Positions 1 to 11,520 are shown, counted from the stretch's first letter. The stretch is DNA of 64,000 nt from Clitoria ternatea (GCA_037962975.1 CM075673.1:119555001-119619000); one strand, 5' to 3'. The notes: generated by a model from the sequence alone, not told the origin. Translations and numbers: made by a program.

Positions 1-8
1 TACATTAT

Positions 9-211
9 TCAGTAAAACAAATGAGGATGAGACTCTTTCATCTCAGTTTCTAGTTCCCATGTAGCATCTTCTCCTCTCATTTCACTCCAAATGACCTTTA
101 CAAGCGGAATTGTCTTGTCTCTTAACTTTTTTATTCTTCTGTAACCTATTCTGATAGGTGGTGCATCATATGTAAAATTATCTTTAACTTGTATGACATC
201 AGGTTCAATAA
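9..211 (-). pseudogene. gypsy A pol 3' end (chromodomain), internal copy 2
   Basis: This is the last ~67 codons of a Ty3/gypsy polyprotein, read on the minus strand and ending in TGA at 9-11. It matches the C-terminal tail of chromovirus integrases: the stretch PLVKVIW followed by ATWELE and a final HPHLF is the hallmark of the plant chromodomain-like module, which in chromoviruses is thought to guide integration to heterochromatin. The upstream part of the same gene lies at 3263 and beyond. The two halves are separated by an LTR inserted at 212-3262, so the reading frame is destroyed. The same tail occurs at 10472-10674 and 26441-26643. The PPT and 3' LTR of this copy would lie left of the window. 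Confidence 0.8.
207..211. repeat. 5-bp target-site duplication AATAA (left copy)
   Basis: AATAA at 207-211 is repeated at 3263-3267, directly flanking the LTR at 212-3262. A perfect 5-bp duplication is expected for LTR-retrotransposon integration. The same AATAA precedes the related LTR at 10675 (copy at 10670-10674). Confidence 0.85.
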
Positions 212-2214
212 TGTAACACCCTCTGTTACACCTTAATAAAATATAAAAAAATTCGTAAATTTTTTTTAAAGATATGATTGTTAAAAAGAAACTATCGGAA
301 TAAATTACATACATTATTTCTGAAATACCTCATAAATATTATTAAAACTTTATAAAGTAATTGTACATTCATCCGAAGAAAATAAACATTAAACATTATA
401 AGAAAGAGAGGAAACTCCATGGCCCAGAAACAGTTACTTATTAACATTATTTATTCATTGGACCACGATATTCATACCGAGCTCCCTTTCTAGAACGTGT
501 TATATCTACTGCCGACATTCTTCGATCCTTCCCTCTGAACCATCAATTTAGAATATATGACACAAAAACACCAAGAAAGGAGTGAGAAACAGAATATAAT
601 ATTCTCGAATAAGACATAAGCAACAAAGGGTTTTCACAAACTAATATATAATAATATCAATGACAATCACAAACACATACACAATCATTTATGAATGCAT
701 GAATGTTATGCAATATCTTCATTATAACTTACCTATATATGTGGGCCCTTAAATTTTAAGTTGTACTGGGCCAACCAGGAGTTTACACTGTTCTATAAGT
801 CCGGATAATAATAATATGAATAGCTTAACTGGCATGGAAACACTTAGAGACTAGTCAGATTGAGAAAGTTTTTATTATGAAAGTACCCGACACTAGGGAG
901 CTACCCCAGGTCCCCTGAAGCACCCTTTCACACCCTCTTATCCCAAGGCTCAAAATTAAGCCTCCTCTGATGTATCCTCGGTTTCTATAATCCGTCCCCA
1001 GACAATATCATTTAATTTCACTTTAATGATTCATGATGCATGAACTACTCACGTATTTAGTTGGTTAAGGCTTTTAGAAACTCAATTATTAAATACCTTA
1101 AAGGTTTACAACATCATTTCAATAAACTGTACATCATTTTCTCAATTCTCTAAATTTCTGTCTCACGAAAATAAATTTGGTATAGTTTTTAATTCTCACA
1201 ATAATTGAGTTTCCAAGCCTTAAATATCTCAATACTTATCATAGAAAACTTTACATATATTTTTTTTAAATTGAAACTTAACAATGTTGAATTTAGAAAT
1301 CTCAATTATTTTCAAATATCTTTAATTATTAGGTTGAAACAAAATAATTTACTTTTAAAAATTTTATTTTACTTAAAAAAATACTTAAAATTATAAAATT
1401 TTTCTTTAATTCAAGAATTAATTAATTTTCATAAAATGACTTCTTTTGTAATAAATACTAGATTTTTAAAGATTAAAAGTAAAATCAATGAAAATAATTT
1501 CTAAGAAGAAATAAAAGACTAAAAAAAATAAAATAATACTTTTTCTTAGAATTTAAGGAGTAAGTTAAGAAAATTCTTACTGGGTTTTAGCTTTCCGTCA
1601 TGCTTGCTATATGCTCAAACTCCACATCACAAGATCATCCATCACAATTAACAATTATAAATATTTAACAATCACAAAAATAATCAATCAAAATCAAGTC
1701 AATAAAACATCATTTATAAATATTATAATTCAAAGTCTAACGGTTATTAATATAGTCAATTTGAGTCCTTTTGGTCAATTCCTCGCATAGGTCTATGTAA
1801 GTCTATATAATCCAGTCCTTGCATAGGTATAGTTCAGTCCATATGGGTCATAGTGGTCTAAGTCCTTACATAGGTATAGTTCATATAGGTTATAAAAGTA
1901 CAGGTCCTTGCATAGGTATGTTAGAGTTAGTTACATCAGATATTTAATTTAAAATTTATTATAAATTTTAAGTTAAAGAGTTAATATTTTAAAATAATAA
2001 TATTATTAAATTTAAAAGGAGTAGAGGACTCCTCCCATTATTGTTATGTCTTTTCATATTATATTCTTATCTCACTCCCCCTTACCTTGAATTGTTACCA
2101 AAAGAGAGTTTGCTTTGCGCCTCCGATTTCTAGAAATATTAATACCAATCTTATTTCAGTATAGTCATAAGATGAAAATTAAGATTACTACTTAAAGAAA
2201 AAATGGTAAATTTT

Positions 2215-2431
2215 GAATAGTGAATAGTGAATAGTAACAGTAAATAGTAAAACATGAATAGTAACGGTAAATAGTAAATCGTGAATAGTAACAGTAAATA
2301 GTAAATCATGAATAGTAACAGTAAATAGTAAAACGTAAATAGTAAAGGTAAATAGTAACACTAAATAGTAATTTATTATTGAAATAGTGATTTACTATTG
2401 AAATAGTATTTTACTATTCAGAATAGTAACT
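2215..2431. repeat. ATAGTAA minisatellite in A-family LTR
   Basis: Tandem degenerate units of roughly 27-28 bp built from GAATAGTAACAGTAAATAGTAA, ending in a short inverted section of TTACTATT. The same array sits in every A LTR (9356-9600, 25325-25569, 33481-33742, 38963-39181) with varying copy number. It creates spurious Leu/Tyr/Phe-rich open frames on the minus strand. Confidence 0.85.
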
Positions 2432-2649
2432 TAAAATAATATTATTTTCAGTATAATAATAGATTTCTAAAAACGATATGAAAATAACTCTAAAAAATAT
2501 AAGAGAGAAGTATTCTTACCTTAGAATTTTAGCAGAACCTTCTTCCAAAAAATTATTTCTCTCTCTTACTTCCACCACTATCTCATTAGCACTGCTATAT
2601 TAAGAAAACTTAATCTGAAATTGTGAATTCTAAAGAAGAATTCCTTTGG

Positions 2650-2658
2650 TATTTATAG
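2650..2658 (-). promoter_or_regulatory. TATA box of A-family LTR
   Basis: Minus-strand CTATAAATA about 600 bp inside the LTR start in the coding direction. The counterparts in the other A LTRs are at 9815-9823, 25784-25792, 33964-33972 and 39404-39412. Conservation of the box in all copies and its orientation with gag-pol support an LTR promoter. The transcription start was not determined. Confidence 0.6.
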
Positions 2659-3262
2659 GAAGGAAAATTACTATGCATTCTATTATTTTAATATAAAAGT
2701 ACTGTGCATTTTCTGAAATTTAAATACTGGTTACTGTGCATCTTTTGAAAATTTCGTACATGCACAGTGTTTTGCATAGTAACTGTCGGCAGAATTATTA
2801 AGCCAAATAGTAACCTTTCACTCGGTATATTTTAAATATTCAAAATGAGTCCTTTTTGAAATTTAACGATATTATATCAGTCCTCACTAATTTTATAATA
2901 AGTAATATAAAGTTTAAATTTTAAAAATCTAAAATTTTCTGTTAATAAAAATTTATTGATACGTTCCCAATTTTTTAACGATTGGAAAAAATCAAGATTT
3001 TTCTCAAACCAATAATTTTTAGATAAGTCTACTTGAAATGGATTTTAGAAAATTTTCTTATAATTTAAATTCACTTTCTTATAAATATTTTTAATTTTAT
3101 GTCACTTTATATGAATTTAAAATTATTTAAAATATATTATTTTATTAAAATAATTCAAAAATTCCAAAAAATCATAAATAATACGTAGATTAAAAAGTTC
3201 TAAAGAACCATAATTTAATTTCTTCAAAATTTTAATATAAAAATAAAAATAGGGGTGTTATA

Positions 3263-3766
3263 AATAACATGTGTAGGATCAGATATATACTTTCGTAAGT
3301 TTGACACATGAAAAACGTTATGGATATTAGAAAGAAAAGGCGGTAATGCTATTTAGTAGGCAAGAGGACTAACTTTATGAATTATTTGATATGGACCAAT
3401 AAATCTAGGAGTTAGTTTTCGAGATTTCATTGCCCGACCGACCCCAGTCGTAGGTGTGACTTTCAAGAATAAATGATCGCTTTCTTGAAATTCGAGCGGC
3501 TTTCTTCTTTTGTCATAGTAACTTTTCTGCCTGCTTTGTGTTGCCTTCATTTTTTCCTTAACTATTTTGATTTTATCCGTGGTTTGTTGTACCAACTCTA
3601 GTCCTAGCATCAAGTTTTCATCAGTCTCAAACCAACATAGCGGGGTCTTACATTTTCTTCCATATAATGCTTCAAAAGGTGCCATGCCAATGCTAGCATG
3701 GAAACTATTGTTGTAGGTAAACTCCACATATGGTAAGAATTGATTCCAACTTCCTTTATGCTCCAT
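3263..3766 (-). pseudogene. gypsy A integrase C-terminal part, copy 2
   Basis: Minus-strand remnant of the integrase C-terminal half. It has the conserved YVEFTYNNSFHASIGMAPFE block, the RQKSYYDKRRKPLEF block and the RFIGPYQI motif that precedes the chromodomain. A frame break ends the open frame at 3353; the gene continues in decayed form to 3263, where LTR S is inserted. Upstream the sequence jumps at about 3763-3768 from the MDFVTSLP block straight to this block. Roughly 290 bp of the catalytic core, including the second Asp and the Glu of the D-D-E triad, are missing compared with the gypsy C copy in this window. ATGG at the junction is a likely microhomology. Not functional. Confidence 0.85.
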
Positions 3767-4140
3767 ATTGAATCATGTCCTAATGGAGTTTTAGGTAGAG
3801 AAGTCACAAAATCCATGGTAATGCTATCCTATTTCCATTCTGGTATTTCCATTGATTATAGCATTCCAGGGGGTTTTTGCTGTTCTACTTTAACCTTCTG
3901 GCAAATTAGACATGCAGTCACGTACTCTGCCACCGCTTTCTTCATTCCAGGCCACCAAAATAACTTCTTCAAATCTTGATACATTTTAGTAGCTCCGGGA
4001 TGAATGCTCATATAACTTTTGTGGCCTTCTTCCAAAATTGCTTTCCTCAACTCCTCTTGATCAGGGATACACACTCGATCCTTATACTTCAATAATTGGT
4101 CATTTCCCACATTGAACTCGACTTTTTTTCCTTGTTTCAA
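3767..4140 (-). pseudogene. gypsy A integrase N-terminal zinc domain, copy 2
   Basis: Minus-strand fragment carrying the HHCC zinc-binding domain of integrase: two His in the GHKSYMSIHPG region and the CLICQKVK cysteine pair. It is followed, after a stop at 3856-3858, by the first part of the catalytic core, in which the Asp of MDFV is the first catalytic residue. It is out of frame with the upstream RT-RNase H frame, which ends at 4137, so there is a frameshift near 4137-4140. Downstream the core is deleted. It belongs to the same decayed pol as its neighbours. Confidence 0.85.
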
Positions 4141-6023
4141 GAGTTCTTCTCTTGCAGGAATTCATCCTCTCGTTGAGCCTCTAAAACTTGCCTCAGGAAT
4201 TCACTTGTCACTTGCAACGCTCCTAATCTGTAGCTGTTAGCATTAACCTTTACCGCTAGGTTAAGATCTCTGAAGTTTTTTATCAATTCCAGCTCTTTAA
4301 TCATCATTGTGGACGCATGTAGAGACTTTTGACTTAAAGCATCAGCTACTATGTTCGCTTTTCCAGGATGGTATTGTAACTCAAAGTCGTAGTCTTTTAA
4401 GAATTCCATCCATCTCCGTTGCCTCATGTTTAACTCCTTTTGGTCGAATAAATACTTGAGACTCTTATGATCGCTAAGCACATCGAATGTTGCACCGTAT
4501 AGATAATGCCTCCAAATCTTTAAGGCAAAAACTATAGCGGCTAACTCTAAGTCATGGGTAGGGTAGTTAATCTCATGTTGCCTTAATTGGTACGACGCAT
4601 AGGCTACAACCTTCTTGTCTTGCATGAGTACACTTCCTAGTCCTTGTTTAGATGCATCACAGTAAACTTCAAAACTTCGATGTGGATCGGGGAGTACTAA
4701 CACCGGCGCAGAAGTAAGTCGATCTTTCAGCTCTTGGAAACTATTCTCGCATTGTGTCGTCCACACAAAAGGTTGTCCTTTCCGTGTTAACTTGGTCAGT
4801 GGGTATCTTAGCTTTGAAAATCCTTCAATGAATCTCCTATAGTATCCAGCCAAGCCCAAGAAACTTCTAATCTCAGTGATCGTGGTTGGTCTCTCCCATT
4901 TTAAAACTGCCTCCACCTTGGAAGGGTCTACAGCTATTCCTCCTTGACTAATTACATGTCCTAAAAAGTTCACTTCTTCCAACCAGAATTCACACTTCGA
5001 TAGCTTTGCATACAGTTGTTTCTTTTTCAAGATTTTCAACACAATCTTCAAGTGTTCAACATGTTCTTCTCTGCTTTTAGAGTACACTAATATATCATCA
5101 ATGAACACCACTACAAATTTATCTTGATATGGATGAAAAATCCTATTCATGTAATCCATGAATACGGCTGGTGCATTAGTTACACCAAAAGGCATTACTA
5201 GATATTCGTAATGGCCATAGCGTGTTCTAAAAGCAGTTTTTGGTACATCTTCTTTCTTCACCCTTATTTGATGGTATCCAAACCTCAAATCAATTTTGGA
5301 GAACATCGTGGCACCACGTAGCTGATCCATCAAGTCGTCAATCCTTGGCAGAGGATATCTGTTCTTGATCGTCACCTTGTTCAGTTGCCGATAATCTATA
5401 CACAATCTCATGCTACCATCCTTTTTCTTAACCAACAACACTGGTGCATCCCAGGGGGATACACTGGGTCGTATAAACTGCTTCTCTATCATCTCTTCAA
5501 GTTGTTTCTTCAACTCTGCTAATTCTAGAGGTGACATTCGGTATGGTGCAATTGAAATGGGTCCAACTCCAGGTACTAGATCAATGGCGAATTCCACATC
5601 TCTTTCTGGGGGTAAACCAGGGATATCTTCAGGAAAAACGTCAAGAAATTCACACACAATCGGTAGATTTTTGATTTTTGATTCCTGCTCTCCTTTCGTT
5701 GAAAGCAATAGAATGAATCCTTGACCCCCTCCTTTTAAAGAGGCACTCACTTGGTTGGCGGTTAGAAATCTCGAATCCTCAGGATTCAAATTCACAGGTT
5801 CTTTAAACATTATGGTTTTAGTATGACAATCTATTAGAAGATGATTGTCAGACAACCAATCTAGCCCAATAATAACTTCTAAGCTAGAAAGGGGTAAACA
5901 GAAAAGATTAGCCTTAAAGTCCCTACCATCTATGACAATAGGGCATTTCCAACAGGCTTTAGAAGTGACAATGGGATTGTTTCCAGGAGTATGTACAGAT
6001 AAGTCAAATAGCAGTTCTATCAT
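4137..6023 (-). pseudogene. gypsy A protease end, reverse transcriptase and RNase H, copy 2
   Basis: A 628-codon open stretch on the minus strand, the best preserved gypsy pol segment here. Order: protease C-terminal part (1-80), linker, reverse transcriptase (~165-390), RNase H (~445-565). The RT catalytic residues are present: Asp245 in FSKIDLR and the FIDD box at 307-310. RNase H retains Asp456 (YCDAS), Glu493, Asp518 and Asp561. The upstream frame is cut off by a 1-bp deletion near 6061-6066 (compare 35670-35680), and the downstream integrase is out of frame. The enzyme modules look intact, but they cannot be made from a continuous gag-pol. Confidence 0.9.
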
Positions 6024-6040
6024 AGGTAATTTTAGTTTTT

Positions 6041-6424
6041 CTACACAGTCATTGGCAATAAAGGATGTGATGCACCTGAGTCATACATAACAGTTAAAGA
6101 AATCTTATTAATGATACACTTACCTTCCACCATGGAATCAGAATGAGATGCTTCTTCTCCAGTGATTGCAAAAACCTTTCCTTTTGCCTTCGGCCTTCCA
6201 ACTGCACTATGCATGCCTCCTTGAGTATTTATGTTTGTACTCATACCTTCAGGGTTTTCTCTCTTCATCTCTGGGCAATCCTTGATGTGATGACCTGGTT
6301 TGTTACACTTAAAGCAAATATAAGTGTTTTTAGGAAAATCCCTTTTCAAATGGGGTCCTCCACAGATAAAACATTTAAAATTTGGTGCAGATGTCGGGTA
6401 GTAGCTTCCAGTTGAAGCTTGGGG
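6041..6424 (-). pseudogene. gypsy A gag C-terminus and protease start, copy 2
   Basis: Minus-strand segment with the nucleocapsid zinc knuckle CFKCNKPGHHIKDC and, ~90 residues later, the aspartic protease active site DSGAS. A second, atypical knuckle-like block (its last Cys is replaced) lies just upstream in the coding direction. The frame then shifts because of a one-base deletion near 6061-6066, giving a short wrong tail. The 5' side is closed by a stop at 6425-6427. Copy 1 at 35195-36796 is the better preserved homologue. Confidence 0.85.
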
Positions 6425-7183
6425 TCAGTTAGGAATAGATGCTGCTCCAAACCGGTGAAATGGCGCTTGGTAAGGCTTATTTCTCCTGAAGTCTCTTCTT
6501 TGGTGATGGTGAGGTCCTTCACTTCTCATTTCTCCCGTCTTATGAATGGGTTCAAGACTTTTGGTCATTCTATCCTTATGATCCTCTTTAAAGATCCTGC
6601 AGTGATTTACCAATATAGAAAATTCACGGATTTCCTGCATTCGTATAGCTTCCTTAATTTCCGGCCGCAATCCATTTATAAACTTTGTACACCGATCACC
6701 TTCGTTAGTAGCATCATTATAATGAGAATGAAAACGGGATAGCTCTTCAAACCTGGATACGTACTCTCCAACGGTCATATTTCCTTGGGTCAGTGACAGG
6801 AATTCGAATTGTCTTTTCTCTTTAACATCAGCTAGAAAGTATTTCTCCAGAAACATATCCTTGAAATGATCCCAAGTGATCTCCATGTCGTTGACTACGA
6901 ATTGTCTACGCATGCTATCTCACCAATGTTCGGCATCCTCAGATAAGGCATAAGTAGCAAAGACTACCATATCAGCTTCATTACATTGCAATGCTCAAAA
7001 GATCTTCTCTATCTCTCGAATCCAGGTTTGTGCTCCATCAGGGTTATATCCTCCCTTGAAACGAGGTGGATTGCGCTTTTTGAAAAGGTCCAACCTTCTC
7101 AAGGCATCATTACCTTGACCTTCATGTGCTCCCATTGCATTGATTAAGCATTCTACAACTCCAGCAAGATCGTTTCCGGCCAT
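6425..7183 (-). pseudogene. gypsy A gag, copy 2
   Basis: Gag of the middle/left A element, starting at ATG 7183-7181 with MAGND and closely matching the open gag of copy 1. It contains the Retrotrans_gag-type region around FLEKYF and FEFLSLTQG. Three in-frame TGA stops break it, at 6995-6997, 6920-6922 and 6425-6427. By comparison with copy 1 the first replaces CGA (Arg) and the second TGG (Trp), both G:C to A:T transitions. The gene lies ~140 bp downstream of the primer binding site, the normal place for gag. Confidence 0.88.
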
Positions 7184-7323
7184 TAGTTTCCTGTTTCACA
7201 GTAACTGAGATTTGTCACATCAATCACAGTTACTATTAAGTCAGATATTGTATTTTCTATTACCTACACAGAGTTTATAGATAAAGCAAGATAGACCTTT
7301 TACCCACGTCTATTGGATTAACT

Positions 7324-7335
7324 GCTCTGATACCA
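7324..7335 (-). other. primer binding site, tRNA-iMet type
   Basis: The minus strand reads TGGTATCAGAGC, complementary to the 3' end of plant initiator tRNA-Met, three bases inside the LTR edge at 7339. It marks 7339-10427 as the 5' LTR for the gag-pol to its left. An identical copy is at 23293-23304. Confidence 0.92.
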
Positions 7336-7338
7336 CTT

Positions 7339-10300
7339 TGTAACACCCTTTGTTACACCTTAATAAATTATAGAAAATTCATAAATTTTTTTTTAAAAAT
7401 ATGATTGTTAAAAAGAAACTATCAGAATAAATTACATACATTATTTCTGAAATACCTCATAAATATTATTAAAACTTTATAAAGTAATTATACATTCATT
7501 CGAAGAAAATAAACATTAAACATTATAAGAAAGAGAGGAAAGTCAATGGCCCAGAAGCAGTTACTTATTAACATTATTTATTCATTGGACCACGGTATTC
7601 ATAATGAGATCCCTTTCTAGAACGTGCTATATTTACTGTCGAGATTCTTCGATCCTTCCCTCTGAACCATCAATTTAGAATATATGAAACAAAAACACGG
7701 AGAAAGAAGTGAGAAACAGAATATAATATTCTCGAATAAGACATAAGCAATAAATGGTTTTCACAAACCAACACATAATAATATCAATCACAATCACATA
7801 CACAATCAATTATGAATGCATGAATGTTATGCAATATCTTCATCACAACTTACCTATATATGTGGGCCCTTAAATTTTACTTTGCACTGGGCCAACTAGG
7901 AGGTTACACTGTTCCATTAGTCCAGATAATGATAATATGAACAACTCAACTCGCATGGAAACACTTAGAGACTAGTCAGATTGAGAAAGTTTTTATTGTG
8001 AAAGTACCCGACACTAGGGAGCTACCCCAGGTCCCCTGAAGCACCCTTTCACACCCTCTCATCCCAAGGCTCATAATTAAGCCTCCTCTAATGTATCCTC
8101 AGTTTCTATAATCCGTCCCCAGACAATATCATTTTGTTTTACTTTAATGATTTATGATGCATGAACTACTCGCGTATTTAATTGGTTAAAGCTTTTAGAA
8201 ACTCAATTATTAAATACCTTAAAGGTTTACAACATCATTTTAATAAACAATACATTTTCTCAATTCTCTGAATTTCTGTCCCACAGAAATTTGATACAAT
8301 TTTTAATTCTCACCAAAATTGAGTTTCCAAGCCTTAAATATCTCAATACTTATCATAGAAAACTTTACATATATTTTTTTAAAAAAATTGAATCTTAACA
8401 AAATCGAATTTAGAAATCTCAATTATTTCCCAATATCTTTAGTTATTAGGTTGAAACAAAATAATTTACTTTGAAAAATTTTATTTTACTTAAAGATAAT
8501 AATTCTTAAATTAAAAAATACTTAAAATTATAAAATTTTTCTTTAATTCAAGAATTAATTAATTTTCATAAAATGACTTCTTTTGAAATAAATACTAGAT
8601 TTTTAAAGATTAAAAGTAAAATCAATGAAAATAATTTCTAAGAAGAAATAAAAGACTAAAAAAAATAAAATAATACTTTTTCTTAGAATTTAAGGAGTAA
8701 GTTAAGAAAATTCTTACTGGGTTTTAGCTTCCCGTCATGCTTGCTATATGCTCAAACTCCACATCACAAGATCATCCATCACAATTAACAATCATAAATA
8801 ATTAACAATCACAAAAATAATCAATCAAAATCAAGTCAATAAAGCATCATTTATAAATATTATAATTCAAAGTCTAATGGTTATTAATATAGTCAATTTA
8901 AATCCTTTTGGTCAATTCCTCCCATAGGTCTATGTAAGTCCATATAATCCAGTCCTTGCATAGGTATAGTTCAGTCCATATGGGTCATAGTAGTCAAAGT
9001 CCTTGCATAGGTTTAGTCTAGTTCATATAGGTTATAAAAGTATAGGTCCTTGCATAGGTATGTTAGAGTTAGTTACATCAGATATTTAATTTAAAATTTA
9101 TTATAAATTTTAAGTTAAAGAGTTAATATTTTAAAATAATAATATTATTAAATTTAAAAGGAGTAGGGGACTCCTCCCATTATTCTTATGTCTTTTCATA
9201 TTATATTCTTATCTCACTTCCCCTTACCTTGAATTTTTACCAAAAGAGAGTTTGTTTTGTGCCTCCGATTTCTAGAAATATTAATACCAATCTTATTTCA
9301 GTATAGGCATAAGATAAAAATTAAGATTACTACTTAAAGAAAAAATGGTAAATTTTGAATAGTGAATAGTGAATAGTAACAGTAAATAGTAAAACAAGAA
9401 TAGTAACGGTAAATAGTAAATCATGAATAGTAACAGTAAATAGTAAATCGTGAATAGTAACGGTAAATAGTAAATCATGAATAGTAATAGTAAATAGTAA
9501 AACATAAATAGTAAAGGTAAATAGTAACACTAAATAGTAATTTACTATTGAAATAGTGATTTACTATTGAAATAGTATTTTACTATTCAGAATAGTAACT
9601 TAAAATAATATTATTTTCAGTATAATAATAGATTTCTAAAAATGATATGAAAATAACTCTAAAAAATATAAGAGAGAAGTATTCTTACCTTAGAATTTTA
9701 GCAGAACCTTCTTCCAAAAAATTATTTCTCTCTCTTCCACCACTATCTCATTAGCATTGCTATATTAAGAAAACTTAATCTGAAATTGTGAATTCTAAAG
9801 AAGAATTCCTTTGGTATTTATAGGAAGGAAAATTACTATGCATTCTATTATTTTAATATAAAAGTACTGTACATTTTCTGAAATTTAAATACTGGTTACT
9901 GTGCATCTTTTGAAAATTTCATACATGCATAGTGTTTTGCATAGTAACTGTCGGCAGAATTATTAAGCCAAATAGTAACCTTTCACTCGGTATACTTTAA
10001 ATATTCAAAATGAGTCCTTTTTGAAATTTAACGATATTATATCAGTCCTCACTAATTTTATAATAAGTAATATAAAGTTTAAATTTTAAAAATCTAAAAT
10101 TTTCTGTTAATAAAAATTTATTGATACGTTCCCAATTTTTTAACAATTGGAAAAAATTAAGATTTTTCTCAAATCGATAGTTTTTAGATAAGTCTACTTG
10201 AAATGGATTTTAAAAAATTTTCTTATAATTTAAATTTGCTTTCTTATAAATATTTTTAATTTTAAGTCACTTTATATGAATTTAAAATTATTTCAAATAT

Positions 10301-10427
10301 ATTATTTTATTAAAATAATTCAAAAATTCCAAAAAATCATAAATAATATGTTGATTAAAAAGTTCTAAAGAACCATAATTTAATTCCTTTAAAATTTTAA
10401 TATAAAAATAAAAATAGGGGTGTTATA
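7339..10427 (-). mobile_element. A-family middle LTR shared by two tandem internal regions
   Basis: A 3.09-kb LTR from TGTAACACCC to GGGTGTTATA. On its left lies a PBS and gag (it is the 5' LTR of internal copy 2). On its right lies a polypurine tract and the chromodomain end of internal copy 1 (it is also that copy's 3' LTR). This LTR-internal-LTR-internal order is the product expected of unequal recombination between outer LTRs. It carries the AAGATAATAATTC segment (about 8500) shared with the LTR at 36952-40025 but absent from the inserted LTRs. It contains a minisatellite (9356-9600), a TATA box (9815-9823) and a donor-like site (9684-9691). A near-identical copy is at 23308-26396. Confidence 0.88.
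9356..9600. repeat. ATAGTAA minisatellite, middle A LTR
   Basis: Same array type as at 2215-2431, with about one more unit. It is purely repetitive; the long open frames across it are by-products of stop-poor repeat composition. Confidence 0.85.
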
Positions 10428-10442
10428 ACTCTACTCCTCTTA
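10428..10442 (-). other. polypurine tract of A internal copy 1
   Basis: The minus strand reads AAGAGGAGTAGAGT directly before the LTR. It follows the TTTCGAGGACGAAATTTT stretch typical of gypsy elements just downstream of pol. It serves as the plus-strand primer in reverse transcription. Its presence proves that 7339-10427 acted as a 3' LTR too. Confidence 0.75.
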
Positions 10443-10471
10443 GAAAATTTCGTCCTCGAAATTTACATTAT

Positions 10472-10674
10472 TCAGTAAAACAAATGAGGATGAGACTCTT
10501 TCATCTCAGTTTCTAGTTCCCATGTAGCATCTTCTCCTCTCGTTTCACTCCAAATGACCTTTACAAGCGGAATTGTCTTGTCTCTTAACTTTTTTATTCT
10601 TCTATCACCTATTCTGACAGGTAGTGCATCATATGTAAGATTATCTTTAACTTGTATGACATCAGATTCAATAA
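10472..10674 (-). pseudogene. gypsy A pol 3' end (chromodomain), internal copy 1
   Basis: Equivalent of 9-211: minus-strand chromodomain tail with a TGA stop at 10472-10474 and the PLVKVIW and ATWELE motifs. Its upstream side is cut by the LTR starting at 10675, at exactly the same AATAA target as in copy 2. The rest of this pol lies at 34405-36796, more than 20 kb away, because of later insertions and a deletion. Confidence 0.82.
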
Positions 10675-10891
10675 TGTAACACCTTCTGTTACACCTTAGT
10701 AAAATATAGAAAAATTCTCAAATTGTTTTTTAAAAGATATGATTGTTAAAAAGAAACTATCAGAATAAATTACATACATTATTTCTCAAATACCTCATAA
10801 ATATTATTAAAACTTTATAAAGTAATTGTACATTCATCCGAAGAAAATAAACATTAAACATTATAAGAAAGAGAGGAAACTCCATGGCCCA
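10675..10891 (-). mobile_element. A-family inserted LTR (S'), left fragment
   Basis: First 217 bp of an A LTR, starting TGTAACACC after AATAA. It is interrupted at 10891 by the B-family insertion; the remainder resumes at 31689-34404. GCCCA at 10887-10891 is duplicated at 31689-31693. It is the counterpart of LTR S (212-3262). Confidence 0.86.
10887..10891. repeat. 5-bp target-site duplication GCCCA (left copy)
   Basis: GCCCA at 10887-10891 and 31689-31693 flanks the whole 20.8-kb B-plus-Sirevirus composite. This confirms that everything between entered one LTR position, or accumulated inside it. Confidence 0.85.
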
Positions 10892-11149
10892 TGTAACATC
10901 CTAAAAATTTTATTCTCATGTATAATCATTTTGATTAGACCATCAATGATATTATCCATTTTATCTCAACTTTCTACATAAATTTTTGGTTAGGACAACA
11001 TCTTCAATTTAACCTTTTACCATGGTAAATAATTTTAACTTTATACCTTTGGTAAAAGTTAATCAAATAATTTATTACCTATTTCCTTAGTTATTAATTT
11101 CCTTGGCTTTTCCAATTACTCTCATCAAATTGCCACATACTCCACTCAA

Positions 11150-11520
11150 AATGTGTCATCTTGTACACATTCTAATTGTTAGTTAGAGTCCGAATTTGGA
11201 AATGTGGTTAACTACAAAGTTGTTCCTCTTTTTCTTATCTTTCCAACAAGACCAAATTTGTTAAATTCCATTAAGATATGAGAGAGATATGCCCAAAATA
11301 CCAAAACAGTGTCAGAATTGATATTTTACTTCAATCATATCATCTTGTACATATTTTAATACCTTGTTAGAGTCCGAATTTGAAAAAGTGGTAAACTACA
11401 AAGTTGTTCCCCGTTGTCTTAGCTTTCCAACAAGACCAAATTTGTTAAAATCCAGTAAGATATGAGAGAGATATGCTTAAAATACCGAAACAGTGTCAAA
11501 GTTGATATTTACTTCAATCA
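11150..11520 (+). repeat. ~188-bp imperfect direct duplication in B1
   Basis: Two adjacent diverged units start at about 11156 and 11339. Each holds TCATCTTGTACA, AGAGTCCGAATTTG, CAACAAGACCAAATTTGTTAAA and AGATATGAGAGAGATATGC in the same order. The length is near that of the ~182-bp repeat farther right, but the sequence is different. Copied at 27119-27489. Confidence 0.7.

Larger units (their letters stand above)
212..3262 (-). mobile_element. A-family solo LTR (S) inserted in pol chromodomain
   Basis: A 3.05-kb LTR running from TGTAACACC to GGTGTTATA, with no internal region, bounded by the AATAA duplication. It interrupts the chromodomain of A internal copy 2. It is AT-rich and shows the family landmarks: CATAGGT-containing short repeats near 1780-1925, an ATAGTAA minisatellite (2215-2431), a minus-strand TATA box (2650-2658) and a splice-donor-like AAGGTAAG (minus, 2515-2522). 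It lacks the AAGATAATAATTC segment present in the outer LTRs (8481-8525, 38104-38140). The interrupted LTR at 31689-34404 lacks it too, so S and that LTR are sisters. The right terminus on the plus strand reads TATA rather than TACA. A solo LTR is inferred to result from recombination between the two LTRs of a former full element. Confidence 0.88.

Noticed and set aside
9293..9530. Leu/Tyr/Phe-rich small ORFs on the minus strand (also 25262-25499, 33417-33669, 38936-39118)
   Set aside because: They lie on the ATAGTAA minisatellite of the A LTR; repetitive composition without stops, no start context, no conservation beyond the repeat.
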